From assembly GCA_900319595.1 (NCBI GenBank), contig ONOZ01000014.1, positions 1 through 6,084 of the forward strand: 6,084 nt of DNA. Reading direction: 5' to 3'. Source of the stretch: an uncultured Bacteroidales bacterium. Its GTDB lineage: Bacteria; Bacteroidota; Bacteroidia; Bacteroidales; P3. Below the pieces are notes generated by a model. That model saw nothing but the letters and a program-made list of their open reading frames with translations. It did not search any database and was not told the origin of the DNA. Positions 1-6,084 of the stretch are shown here, piece by piece. The first letter of the stretch is position 1. Every line of letters begins with the position of its first letter. A program made the position numbers and the translations under genes.

Positions 1-727
1 CATTATCAGTTTTCAATGTAAAGTCAGAAAAATCTATTATGTGCTCAGGATTTATAGCGGCACCTAAATAACGAACTTCTAAGTGTAGATGCGGACCACT
101 ACTTCTACCTGTTGAGCCAACTAAACCTATGACCTCGCCTGCCTTTACTTTTTGATTGGGTTTGGAAGTTATCTTTGACATATGTCCATAGTAAGTTTCT
201 AAGCCATTATCATGCCTAATAACAACCAAGTTGCCATATCCACTTGACCACTTAGCATATCGCACAACTCCGTCAAACATTGCCTTTATCGGGGTACCCG
301 TTTTCATACCTATATCCGTACCATAATGAAATCTTCTTTTTCTGGGACCAAAATGTGAAGTAACCTTTCCCTCCAAAGGACAAGTATAAAACTGTTTTGC
401 TTTTTCATTAGTCAGACGAATAGGAATTTGCTCCTGCATAGAAGAGTAGTCAAATTTCTTTAAATAGTGTACAACTTGATTATCAAACGTTTCATATACA
501 ATATCATTTTCATCTAGAGCTGCATCATCGTCATTATCATCAAAAGAGGCATACTCTATGAATTTTTGTTTGTATTGATTCGTATCCTTAAGTATTCCTA
601 ATGTATATGAAGAACTTTCATTTCCTACTGTACGATTTTTCATCATACCATGCTTATGCACTTGGGCAAAACTCAAAGTAGATAAAACAAACAATGCAAC
701 CAATAATATATTCATTCTAAAAACCAT
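1..727 (-). CDS. Secreted M23 (LytM-type) zinc metallopeptidase, C-terminus cut by window edge
   Basis: Reading the minus strand from the ATG at 727 gives an open frame of 242 complete codons with no stop before the left edge. Residues about 6-21 are a hydrophobic signal peptide ending SFA-Q, so export by Sec and cleavage after A21 are likely. An Asp-rich stretch (about 63-75) precedes the peptidase domain (about 114-232). That domain shows the family signature: H134-x3-D138 (in FHYGTD), H182 (in YYGHMS) and H213-x-H215 (in GPHLHLE). By analogy with LytM, H134, D138 and H215 bind zinc and H182 and H213 are catalytic. All are present, so it should be an active endopeptidase that cuts peptide cross-links of peptidoglycan in the periplasm or at the envelope. 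Many Bacteroidota relatives carry a LysM domain after the M23 domain; here that part lies outside the window. An alternative ATG at 715 removes only four residues; I prefer 727 because it keeps an Arg in the signal-peptide n-region. The gene is divergent from its neighbour and has its own promoter. Confidence 0.93.
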   Translation of the reverse strand, partial: MVFRMNILLVALFVLSTLSFAQVHKHGMMKNRTVGNESSSYTLGILKDTNQYKQKFIEYASFDDNDDDAALDENDIVYETFDNQVVHYLKKFDYSSMQEQIPIRLTNEKAKQFYTCPLEGKVTSHFGPRKRRFHYGTDIGMKTGTPIKAMFDGVVRYAKWSSGYGNLVVIRHDNGLETYYGHMSKITSKPNQKVKAGEVIGLVGSTGRSSGPHLHLEVRYLGAAINPEHIIDFSDFTLKTDN

Positions 728-799
728 AAGCCAATCTGTATTTATTTTTCTAATTGTCCAAAAGAATAATGCCTTATAAACACCCAACTTTTGAAGTTT

Positions 800-831
800 C
801 AAAATTACAAAGTTTTTTTTATATGACCAAA
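800..831 (-). promoter_or_regulatory. Bacteroidota-type promoter for the M23 peptidase gene
   Basis: On the minus strand, TTTG (831-828) is followed after exactly 20 bp by TAATTTTG (807-800). This matches the phylum's primary sigma-factor consensus TTTG / TAnnTTTG with normal spacing. Transcription would begin around 793-796, leaving a leader of about 65-70 nt before the ATG at 727. Assigned from sequence match and position only. Confidence 0.7.
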
Positions 832-945
832 TATTTTTAAAAATTTATGCATAATTAATAATTTACCTATGCAGATTTACCATATTCATTATACTGAAAA
901 TAAACAATTTGTGTCATATAAAACGTAATAAATTAAATTTTATTG

Positions 946-953
946 TACATTTG
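946..953 (+). promoter_or_regulatory. Isolated -7-like element (TACATTTG)
   Basis: TACATTTG fits the TAnnTTTG -7 consensus, and with its flanks (TTGTACATTTGCA, 943-955) it matches 12 of 13 bases of the DUF349 promoter core at 1088-1100. However, the position where a -33 TTG should lie (about 924-926) reads CGT. It may be a second, weaker upstream start for the DUF349 gene, or a chance or degenerate copy. Confidence 0.3.
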
Positions 954-1062
954 CACTAATAAAATAGTAAATGTAAAACTCATCATTGCTAATTTGGACG
1001 TATCTTGTAATTATATACTAATTTTCAATATTGTAAAAAAAAGGTATCTAATAAATCACAAA

Positions 1063-1112
1063 AAAAAATTGGTAGAACTAAAAAAAATTGTACTTTTGCA
1101 AAAAAATTGTAC
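1063..1112 (+). repeat. Three phased A-tract/TTG repeats overlapping the DUF349 promoter
   Basis: The unit AAAAAAATTG occurs three times, with its TTG at 1069-1071, 1088-1090 and 1107-1109, a constant 19-bp step. Copies 2 and 3 extend to an identical 12-mer AAAAAATTGTAC (1082-1093 and 1101-1112). Copy 1 supplies the -33 box, copy 2 runs into the -7 box, and copy 3 covers the expected transcription start. The repeat is seen directly; any regulatory role is inference. Confidence 0.6.
1069..1098 (+). promoter_or_regulatory. Bacteroidota-type promoter for the DUF349 gene
   Basis: TTG (1069-1071), 19 bp, then TACTTTTG (1091-1098) gives a full match to the phylum's -33 / -7 consensus with ideal spacing. 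The expected start near 1103-1106 leaves a leader of about 135-140 nt before the ATG at 1242. The -33 and -7 boxes both lie at the 3' ends of A-tracts that repeat every 19 bp. Confidence 0.7.
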
Positions 1113-1241
1113 GAAAGTATTTTACAAATAGTTTGAATACAAAATGTATAAATACTTAGTACAGACGAGTAACTAATTATATAAATCAAATAGAAAAGAC
1201 CTTGTATAAGGGTAATTAACAAACTGTAAAACATAAAAAAT

Positions 1242-3293
1242 ATGGACACAGAGAACATTGTTGAACAAACTGCGAATCAACTTGCAGAAGTTGAAAAAAC
1301 GGAACAAACTAATGATTCAAATGTTATTGAACAAAGTGGTACGCAATCAAAAGAGATTGTTGAAACACCTATGAACAAAACTGAGGAAAGTTCAAAAGAA
1401 ACTTTGGATGCAATTATTGCACAATATTCCTTATTAAACAGGGAAGAATTGGTCGCTGAATTGAAAAAACTATTGCAAACCAACGATTTCGAGCAAATGA
1501 GAATTAGAGTTCCTTTGCTAAGAAACGCCTTCAATGATTTGCCAGAGCCTGTTAGGGAACAAGAGATTGCTCAAAAACAAACTCCAGTAGAAGAAAATAC
1601 AGATAAAAGCAATCAAACATCAGATTCTGCAGACAATAAGGAAGAAAATGTTTCGCAAACGACACAAGTTGTTGAAGATACTGTTAAGAAAGAATTTTAC
1701 GAACTTTACAACGCTTATAAGCAAAGACGCCAAGAGCATCTGGAGAATTTAGAAAAACAGAAAGAAGTAAATTTAAAGGAAAAGAAGAATTTACTTGAAG
1801 AGTTGAAGAACTTGCTTGAGAGCGAAAAAACGTTGAAGGAAATTTACGATAGTTTCAATACCATTCAAGAAAAATGGAAAAATGTAGGTAGTGTTCCTCA
1901 TTCAGAAGTTAATCATCTATGGGAAAATTATCACTTTTTAATAGACAAATTTTACGAAAAAGTCAAAATAAATAAAGAATTAAGGGATTTAGATTTAAAA
2001 AAGAATCTTGAAAAGAAACTCGAACTTTGTGAAAAAACAGAAGAGTTGCTACTAAACGAAGATATAATGGGCAGTTTCCAAATCCTACAAGAATACCATA
2101 AACAATGGAAACAAATTGGAGCAGTTCCTTCTGACAAAAACGATGAGATTTGGGATAGATTCCGCAAAGCGTCAGACAGCATAAATAATAGGAGAAAAGA
2201 ATACTACGAGAAACGTGCCGATGAGTTAGAGGCAAACCTTAAAGCAAAACAAGAATTATTAGATAAAGCCATCGAAATCAATTCTCACGTAAGAGAAAAG
2301 CGTTCTGACTGGAATCAAGACGCCGATGCTATGAATGAATTGGTAGAAGAATGGAAAAAAATAGGTCCTGTTCCAAATAAATATAATGAGGAAATATGGA
2401 GTAAGTTTAAAGCACAAAAAGATGGGTTCTTTGACGCTAGAAAAGAAATCTTTACACAACAAAAATTATCCGAGGAAGAGAATTATAGCAAGAAAATTGC
2501 AATTTGCGAAAGAGCAGAAGCCATTGCAAAACGCACAGACTTTGATCAGGCAACCAAAGAATTATTGCAATTGCAACAAGATTGGAAAAAAATTGGATAT
2601 ATTAAAAAATCTCTTAACGATCAAACTTGGCTAAGGTTTAGAGCAGCGTGTGATGAGTTCTTTAAATTGAAGAGTGAGGACTATATGCGTACTCATCAAG
2701 AGGCAGAGGAGAATATACAAAAGAAACAGCAACTTATTTCAGAATTGGAATCTTACGAATTTACTGACGATAAAGTTAAGAATGTTGAAACACTCAAAGA
2801 TTTTCAAAAACGTTGGTTTGAGGTTGGTTTTACTCCAAAGCAAGAACGCCAAAAATTACAAAAAAAATGGGACGATATAATTAGTGCGAATAAGGAGAAA
2901 TTGCAAATTACCGCTGCCGAAATTACACAAAGAGGTTCCAAATTTTTAGAAAGTATTGCTAACAAAGTGGAAGGTGGAACTAAGATGATTAACAATAGAA
3001 TCGCTAGTATAGAACGACAAGTCGAGCTATTCGAAAACAATCTTGGTTTTCTGTCCGTTAGCAAGAATGCGGACATACTTAAGAAGGAATTTGAAAACAA
3101 GATTAAACGATTGAAAGAAGAAAAGAACACTCTTTTGCAACATCTAAAAGATTTGAAAAAACAGGAAGTGCAAAAGAATCAAACTCAAACTGAGAATCTT
3201 GAAGAAAAATCTGCAACAAATTCCACTGAAAACAGTAACGATTTACAAAATACACACGAAGAAAATACTCAAGCACAACGCACTGAAAATTAA
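1242..3293 (+). CDS. DUF349 domain-containing protein with five tandem repeats
   Basis: This 683-residue protein starts at the first ATG after an in-frame TAA at 1227-1229 and ends with TAA. Residues 1-50 and about 101-148 are Glu/Gln/Thr/Asn-rich low complexity around a short helical segment (about 52-100, rich in Leu and Glu). The core holds five DUF349 (PF03993) repeats, each centred on a W-K-x-I/V-G-x-V/I-P/K motif and followed in most copies by W-x-x-F/Y and a basic helix. The lead Trp residues are W212, W289, W371, W448 and W525, spaced 77, 82, 77 and 77. A long charged, probably coiled-coil helix (about 548-640) and a Gln/Asn/Glu/Thr-rich tail follow. There is no signal peptide or membrane segment, so it is probably cytoplasmic. 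Large multi-repeat DUF349 proteins are common in Bacteroidota, but the biochemical function is unknown to me and I assign none. It has its own promoter and lies 146 bp upstream of the L31 gene on the same strand. Confidence 0.93.
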   Translation: MDTENIVEQTANQLAEVEKTEQTNDSNVIEQSGTQSKEIVETPMNKTEESSKETLDAIIAQYSLLNREELVAELKKLLQTNDFEQMRIRVPLLRNAFNDLPEPVREQEIAQKQTPVEENTDKSNQTSDSADNKEENVSQTTQVVEDTVKKEFYELYNAYKQRRQEHLENLEKQKEVNLKEKKNLLEELKNLLESEKTLKEIYDSFNTIQEKWKNVGSVPHSEVNHLWENYHFLIDKFYEKVKINKELRDLDLKKNLEKKLELCEKTEELLLNEDIMGSFQILQEYHKQWKQIGAVPSDKNDEIWDRFRKASDSINNRRKEYYEKRADELEANLKAKQELLDKAIEINSHVREKRSDWNQDADAMNELVEEWKKIGPVPNKYNEEIWSKFKAQKDGFFDARKEIFTQQKLSEEENYSKKIAICERAEAIAKRTDFDQATKELLQLQQDWKKIGYIKKSLNDQTWLRFRAACDEFFKLKSEDYMRTHQEAEENIQKKQQLISELESYEFTDDKVKNVETLKDFQKRWFEVGFTPKQERQKLQKKWDDIISANKEKLQITAAEITQRGSKFLESIANKVEGGTKMINNRIASIERQVELFENNLGFLSVSKNADILKKEFENKIKRLKEEKNTLLQHLKDLKKQEVQKNQTQTENLEEKSATNSTENSNDLQNTHEENTQAQRTEN

Positions 3294-3439
3294 GATGTAA
3301 GAAAATATCCTAAAATAAAAAATGATGGCGAGAATACAAAAAATGGTAAAAAATATCGTCAATATAAAAAAATGTAGTACCTTTGCAAATCATTTTTTGA
3401 TGGATTAAAGTAGTAAAAACGAAAAAATATTTAAAAATA
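3294..3439 (+). other. Intergenic spacer between DUF349 and L31 genes
   Basis: This 146-bp AT-rich spacer has no clear terminator hairpin after the DUF349 stop, so read-through into the L31 gene is possible. It contains a -7 box (3378-3385). Just after it lies a very weak ATCA / TGAT hairpin with a T-rich loop (about 3389-3401), too short to assign a role. Confidence 0.5.
3356..3385 (+). promoter_or_regulatory. Probable promoter for the L31 gene (strong -7, degenerate -33)
   Basis: TACCTTTG (3378-3385), followed by CA, is a full match to the TAnnTTTG -7 consensus. At the ideal 19-bp distance upstream the sequence is TCG (3356-3358), one base from TTG. The start would fall near 3390, giving a leader of about 50 nt before the ATG at 3440. 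A ribosomal-protein gene would be expected to have its own strong promoter, which supports the assignment. Confidence 0.55.
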
Positions 3440-3706
3440 ATGAAAAAAGATATTCATCCAACAAATTACAGATTGTGTGCATTCAAAGATATGTCTAACG
3501 AGCAGGTATTTTTGACTCACTCTTGTGCAAATAGCAAAGAGAATATCACAATAGACGGGGTTGAGTACCCACTTATCAAACTGGAGATCTCTAATACTTC
3601 ACACCCATTCTTTACTGGAAAAGTTAAATTAGTAGATACAGCTGGTAGAGTTGATAAGTTTATGTCTAAATACAAAAACCGCAAACCGTTAGGGAATAAT
3701 AAGTAA
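3440..3706 (+). CDS. rpmE2: Type B 50S ribosomal protein L31 (bL31)
   Basis: This 88-residue protein is a structural component of the large ribosomal subunit, sitting at the central protuberance and bridging to the small subunit. Recognisable L31 features are the start MKKDIHPTNYR, the F-K-D-M-S segment, DGVEYPLIKLEISNTSHPF (about 39-57) and the T-G-K-x-K-L-V-D-T-A-G-R-V-D-K-F block (about 59-74). It is type B: the zinc-binding Cys pairs of type A are absent. Only two isolated Cys (C13, C29) occur, so it should be zinc-independent. The length slightly exceeds the usual 80-87 residues, with a short basic tail after the conserved YKNR. The start is the only sensible ATG and matches the family N-terminus. 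A -7 box lies about 55 bp upstream and a strong terminator about 40 bp downstream, so it probably forms its own transcript with possible input from the DUF349 gene. Confidence 0.97.
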   Translation: MKKDIHPTNYRLCAFKDMSNEQVFLTHSCANSKENITIDGVEYPLIKLEISNTSHPFFTGKVKLVDTAGRVDKFMSKYKNRKPLGNNK

Positions 3707-3721
3707 GCAAGTTACTTTACG

Positions 3722-3736
3722 GATTGTACGACAATC
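3722..3736 (+). other. Short perfect hairpin between the L31 stop and terminator
   Basis: GATTGT (3722-3727) and ACAATC (3731-3736) are perfect inverted arms around a 3-nt loop ACG. The element lies 15 bp after the L31 stop codon and 9 bp before the terminator stem. It lacks its own T-tract, so it is not a second terminator. It could protect the mRNA 3' end, or be a dyad protein site. Confidence 0.4.
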
Positions 3737-3744
3737 AAGAGAGT

Positions 3745-3787
3745 AAAAAACACCAATTCTGCTATCTTGCAGAGAGAGGTGTTTTTT
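3745..3787 (+). terminator. Rho-independent terminator after the L31 gene
   Basis: A 10-bp outer stem pairs AAAAAACACC (3745-3754) with GGTGTTTTTT (3778-3787). Inside it an inner 5-bp hairpin, TCTGC (3758-3762) with GCAGA (3769-3773), closes a TATCTT loop, separated by a small AAT/GAGA internal loop. The descending arm ends in six T. The complementary A-run on the ascending side means it could also stop minus-strand transcription. Confidence 0.85.
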
Positions 3788-4222
3788 ATTTGTTGTCTAT
3801 CATATGGTACATATTATAACTCGCTGTAAATCACCATAAGTTATCGGAATATACTATTTTTTATTCATTCTCTACAATATTATAATACATTTGCTAGTTA
3901 TCTATAATAAATTTACACGTATCCAAGTATTAGATAGTATTCATACAAATAAATGTCCATTAGACAACTATAACATAAGGTAAATATACAGATAAATATA
4001 AAACTTGACTGAAATTTTGTCATAACTGCAATTCAACTAAGACATTTTATCTATCTAATATGACATTTTGGCATATAAATTATTTTTCTATAAACAATAG
4101 TAATGCAACGGCATCATTTATGATAGAAACTTTCCATTTGATTGTTACTATATTTACTTTACAAAAGAATGGTAAAATTAAAAAAAATGGGACTTAGATA
4201 TTAACAGAATAACAATAAAACA
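3788..4222. other. AT-rich intergenic region upstream of lon
   Basis: This 435-bp region holds no credible gene on either strand and no tRNA. It contains short symmetric elements: a loose ATAACT (3816-3821) / AGTTAT (3839-3844) pair, TGTC-CATTA-GACA (about 3954-3966), a 10-bp inverted pair TATTAGATAG (3928-3937) / CTATCTAATA (4051-4060), a TGNCA cluster (4018-4073) and the palindrome ATCAT-TT-ATGAT (4113-4124). No full TTG / TAnnTTTG promoter was found; the nearest -7-like boxes, TATATTTA (4149-4156) and TACTTTAC (4155-4162), are imperfect and lack a -33. Confidence 0.6.
4018..4073 (+). promoter_or_regulatory. Candidate operator or alternative promoter upstream of lon (TGNCA-type elements)
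   Basis: TGACATTTTGGCA (4061-4073) consists of two self-complementary TGNCA units separated by 3 bp. A related AGACATTTT begins at 4040, so the shared GACATTTT (4041-4048 and 4062-4069) recurs at a 21-bp step, about two helical turns. A TGTCA lies at 4018-4022, another 22 bp upstream. This sits about 150-200 bp before the lon start and could bind a stress regulator or an alternative sigma factor. The pattern is seen directly; the role is inference and I cannot name a binding protein. Confidence 0.3.
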
Positions 4223-6084
4223 ATGTCAGTAAAAAGAAATTTCTTAGTGGATGAATTCATAAATCTTTCTCCAATATTAGAAAACGATGTTGAGTCTGCA
4301 AAAAACTCACCTTTTCATATAGACTCTCAAAAAGAACTCGCAACATTAGAGAATCGAATTCCTTGTATGCCTATTAGGGATACAGTAGTCTTTCCTTCCG
4401 TCATTATTCCTATTTCTGCAGGGAGAAACAAAAGTATAAAATTAATCCAAGATGCATATAGAAATAAACAATTGATAGGTATTGTTACTCAAATCAATGA
4501 TGAAGAAAAACCTCAACAAAAAGATTTATATCAAATAGGGACTATCGCTCGTGTAAGAGAAATATTTACAATGCAAGACGGTAGCCTTATGGTTATTTTG
4601 CAAGGAATAGAACGCTTTAAACTACTTGAATTTATAGAAGATACTGATTATTGGTATTGCACATGGGAAGCAGATATAGATGGCTGTAAAAATTTGCCAA
4701 AAAATGCAGAAATTTTAGCAGAGACCCTAAAAGATATGTTTATTAAATTGTTAGGCATGTCTTCCAATATACCACCTAACGAGTTGATAACTCCCAAAAA
4801 CATCAAAGACCCTTATTTCTTTCTTAATTATGTTGCTTCTCAAATCAATGCAAGTGTAGAAGAACGTCAAAAGTTGTTAGCAATTAACGACTATACTGAA
4901 CGAATGGAAATTGTCCTAAATTACGTTAGCAAGGAGCTGCATCAATGTGAATTGAAACAACAAATACAACAGAAGGCGGCTACCGATATGAATAAACAAC
5001 AACGTGAATATTTTTTACAGCAACAACTTAAAAACATTCAGGACGAATTGGGCGGAAACCCTTCTGAACAAACTATCAAAGAATTAAAGGAAAAATCTAA
5101 AAAGAAAAAATGGAAAAAAGAAATACAAGAAATTTTTGACAAGGAAATAAAAAAATTAGAAAACATTCACCCACAAAGTCCTGATTACTCTACAGAATTG
5201 AATTATATTTCATTTATATTGGAACTTCCTTGGGATAATATTAGCGAGGACAATTATGATATAGATAAAGCACGAAAATCCTTGGACGAAGACCATTATG
5301 GACTGGATAAAGTGAAGGAACGTATAATAGAACATTTATCTGTTGTCAAGGTAAAGAAAGATATGACGGCTCCTATTATATGTTTGGTCGGACCTCCGGG
5401 CGTTGGTAAAACATCTTTGGGTAAGAGTATTGCAAAGGCAATGAAAAGGGAGTACATTCGCGTTGCTCTTGGAGGTGTTAATAACGAAAGCGAAATTAGA
5501 GGACATCGTAGGACATATATTGGTGCTATGCCTGGAAGAATATTAAAATCTCTTTCACGCGTAAAGCATTCCAATTGTGTTTTTGTACTTGATGAGATTG
5601 ACAAAATAATGGGTATGAGTGTCAATGGCGATCCTGCAGCAGCAATGCTTGAAGTTTTAGACCCAGAACAAAATACTGCTTTCCATGACAACTATTTGGA
5701 TATAGATTATGATTTAAGTAAGGTTATGTTTGTTGCAACTGCTAATTCTTTACAAAATGTTCATCCAGCGTTAATTGATAGAATGGAGATAATTGACATA
5801 TCCGGCTATATAGAACAAGAAAAAATTGAGATTGCCAAGCGACATTTGATACCTAATAACATAAAAGCAAACGGTTTAACCAAACGCCAATTTGCTATTT
5901 CCGATGATGTAATTTCATATCTAATAAACAATTATACTCGTGAGTCTGGTGTAAGACGTTTAGACAAAGTTATTGCAAAACTTGTCAGACAAAGAGTTGT
6001 GCAAGTTGCTGCAGAAAAAGAGTATAACAAAAATATTCGCATTGAAGACTTACAACCTATACTGGGCTTGCCAACATCTTACCA
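4223..6084 (+). CDS. lon: ATP-dependent protease Lon (endopeptidase La), C-terminal protease domain outside window
   Basis: Lon is a cytoplasmic homohexameric AAA+ protease (EC 3.4.21.53) that unfolds and degrades misfolded and regulatory proteins. The frame is open from the first ATG after an in-frame TAA (4202-4204) to the right edge, 620 complete codons. The LON substrate-binding domain begins near residue 45 (RIPCMPIRDTVVFP) and runs to about 250. A helical linker follows, with REYFLQQQLKNIQDELG at 261-277. The AAA+ module shows Walker A GPPGVGKT (390-397), the Lon-specific block EIRGHRRTYIGAMPGRI, Walker B with D457-E458, sensor-1 N508 (ATANS), arginine finger R520 (LIDRME) and sensor-2 R578/R579 (ESGVRRLD). 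All ATPase residues are intact. The Ser-Lys catalytic dyad should lie beyond the window and cannot be checked. Walker A is about 34 residues further in than in E. coli Lon, owing mainly to an N-terminal extension usual in Bacteroidota. The upstream terminator makes lon its own transcription unit; no standard promoter was identified. Confidence 0.97.
   Translation, partial: MSVKRNFLVDEFINLSPILENDVESAKNSPFHIDSQKELATLENRIPCMPIRDTVVFPSVIIPISAGRNKSIKLIQDAYRNKQLIGIVTQINDEEKPQQKDLYQIGTIARVREIFTMQDGSLMVILQGIERFKLLEFIEDTDYWYCTWEADIDGCKNLPKNAEILAETLKDMFIKLLGMSSNIPPNELITPKNIKDPYFFLNYVASQINASVEERQKLLAINDYTERMEIVLNYVSKELHQCELKQQIQQKAATDMNKQQREYFLQQQLKNIQDELGGNPSEQTIKELKEKSKKKKWKKEIQEIFDKEIKKLENIHPQSPDYSTELNYISFILELPWDNISEDNYDIDKARKSLDEDHYGLDKVKERIIEHLSVVKVKKDMTAPIICLVGPPGVGKTSLGKSIAKAMKREYIRVALGGVNNESEIRGHRRTYIGAMPGRILKSLSRVKHSNCVFVLDEIDKIMGMSVNGDPAAAMLEVLDPEQNTAFHDNYLDIDYDLSKVMFVATANSLQNVHPALIDRMEIIDISGYIEQEKIEIAKRHLIPNNIKANGLTKRQFAISDDVISYLINNYTRESGVRRLDKVIAKLVRQRVVQVAAEKEYNKNIRIEDLQPILGLPTSY

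Larger units (their letters stand above)
728..1241. other. Divergent intergenic region between M23 peptidase and DUF349 genes
   Basis: This 514-bp, very AT-rich stretch holds no convincing gene. It contains the minus-strand promoter of the peptidase (800-831), a plus-strand -7-like box (946-953), and the plus-strand promoter of the DUF349 gene (1069-1098) inside a phased A-tract repeat (1063-1112). The DUF349 leader (about 1104-1241) contains a weak imperfect hairpin: TTAGTAC (1156-1162) can pair with GT-A-ACTAA (1169-1176) with one bulged A and a 6-nt loop. No Rho-independent terminator, tRNA or recognisable riboswitch is visible. Confidence 0.7.

Noticed and set aside
943..1131. 62-codon plus-strand open frame in the divergent intergenic region
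   Set aside because: It overlaps the -7-like box and the whole DUF349 promoter, is composed mostly of Lys/Ile/Asn/Val codons expected from AT-rich noncoding DNA, and resembles no protein family.
1025..1258. 77-codon minus-strand open frame with hydrophobic residues
   Set aside because: It lies over the promoter and leader of the DUF349 gene and runs into its coding start; the Phe/Ile/Leu-rich product is what antisense A-tracts would give.
2804..3130. 108-codon minus-strand open frame
   Set aside because: It is antisense to the fifth DUF349 repeat and coiled-coil part of the 683-residue protein, with no recognisable domain.
4067..4085. Possible sigma-54 promoter (TTGGCATATAAATTATT)
   Set aside because: The -24 GG is present, but the -12 position reads AT instead of the essential GC, so it is not a credible RpoN site.
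4155..4162. TACTTTAC as the lon -7 box
   Set aside because: The last two bases deviate from TAnnTTTG, and the position 19 bp upstream reads TCC rather than TTG; too weak to call.
3788..4222. CIRCE/HrcA or E. coli-type sigma-32 element upstream of lon
   Set aside because: No TTAGCACTC-N9-GAGTGCTAA or close variant and no CTTGAA/CCCCAT pair could be found.
5296..5691. 131-codon minus-strand open frame
   Set aside because: It is entirely antisense to the conserved AAA+ core of lon, whose plus-strand reading shows all family motifs; it is a shadow frame.
1..6084. Mobile elements, CRISPR arrays, tRNA/rRNA genes, defence or biosynthetic clusters
   Set aside because: No transposase, integrase, terminal inverted repeats, regularly spaced repeats with spacers or GC-rich RNA-like folds were seen; all long frames are explained by four conserved housekeeping-type genes.

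Overview
The window looks like chromosomal DNA from a member of the Bacteroidota, most probably the order Bacteroidales. The base composition is AT-rich (GC roughly one third by eye). Start codons lack purine-rich Shine-Dalgarno sequences and sit behind A/T-rich leaders. Upstream regions carry the phylum-specific promoter form (-33 TTG or TTTG, about 19-20 bp, -7 TAnnTTTG). The four proteins (a secreted M23 peptidase, a multi-repeat DUF349 protein, type B ribosomal protein L31 and a long-form Lon) resemble their Bacteroidales versions. I cannot name a genus from sequence alone.

Layout: positions 1-727 (minus strand) hold most of an M23 (LytM-type) zinc peptidase with a signal peptide; its C-terminus is cut by the window edge. 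A 514-bp divergent intergenic region (728-1241) carries a good promoter for the peptidase on the minus strand and a good promoter for the next gene on the plus strand. That gene (1242-3293, plus) encodes a 683-residue DUF349 protein with five tandem repeats between low-complexity acidic tails. After 146 bp with its own promoter-like element comes the type B L31 gene (3440-3706, plus), followed by a strong intrinsic terminator (3745-3787). An AT-rich gap (3788-4222) with short symmetric elements precedes lon (4223 to the right edge, plus), which runs through the LON substrate domain and the complete AAA+ module but is cut before the proteolytic domain.

The genes do not form an obvious pathway. 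They are housekeeping functions: cell-wall remodelling in the envelope, an uncharacterised probably cytoplasmic coiled protein, translation, and ATP-dependent protein quality control. DUF349 and L31 are co-directional with no clear terminator between them, so partial read-through is possible. L31 and Lon are separated by a terminator and should be independent transcription units.

I found no mobile element, CRISPR array, tRNA/rRNA gene or defence system, and nothing supporting a new multi-gene system. The points most worth a second look are small: a 19-bp-phased triple A-tract/TTG repeat built into the DUF349 promoter, a cluster of TGNCA-type elements upstream of lon where no standard promoter could be found, and the regular five-fold repeat architecture of the DUF349 protein.
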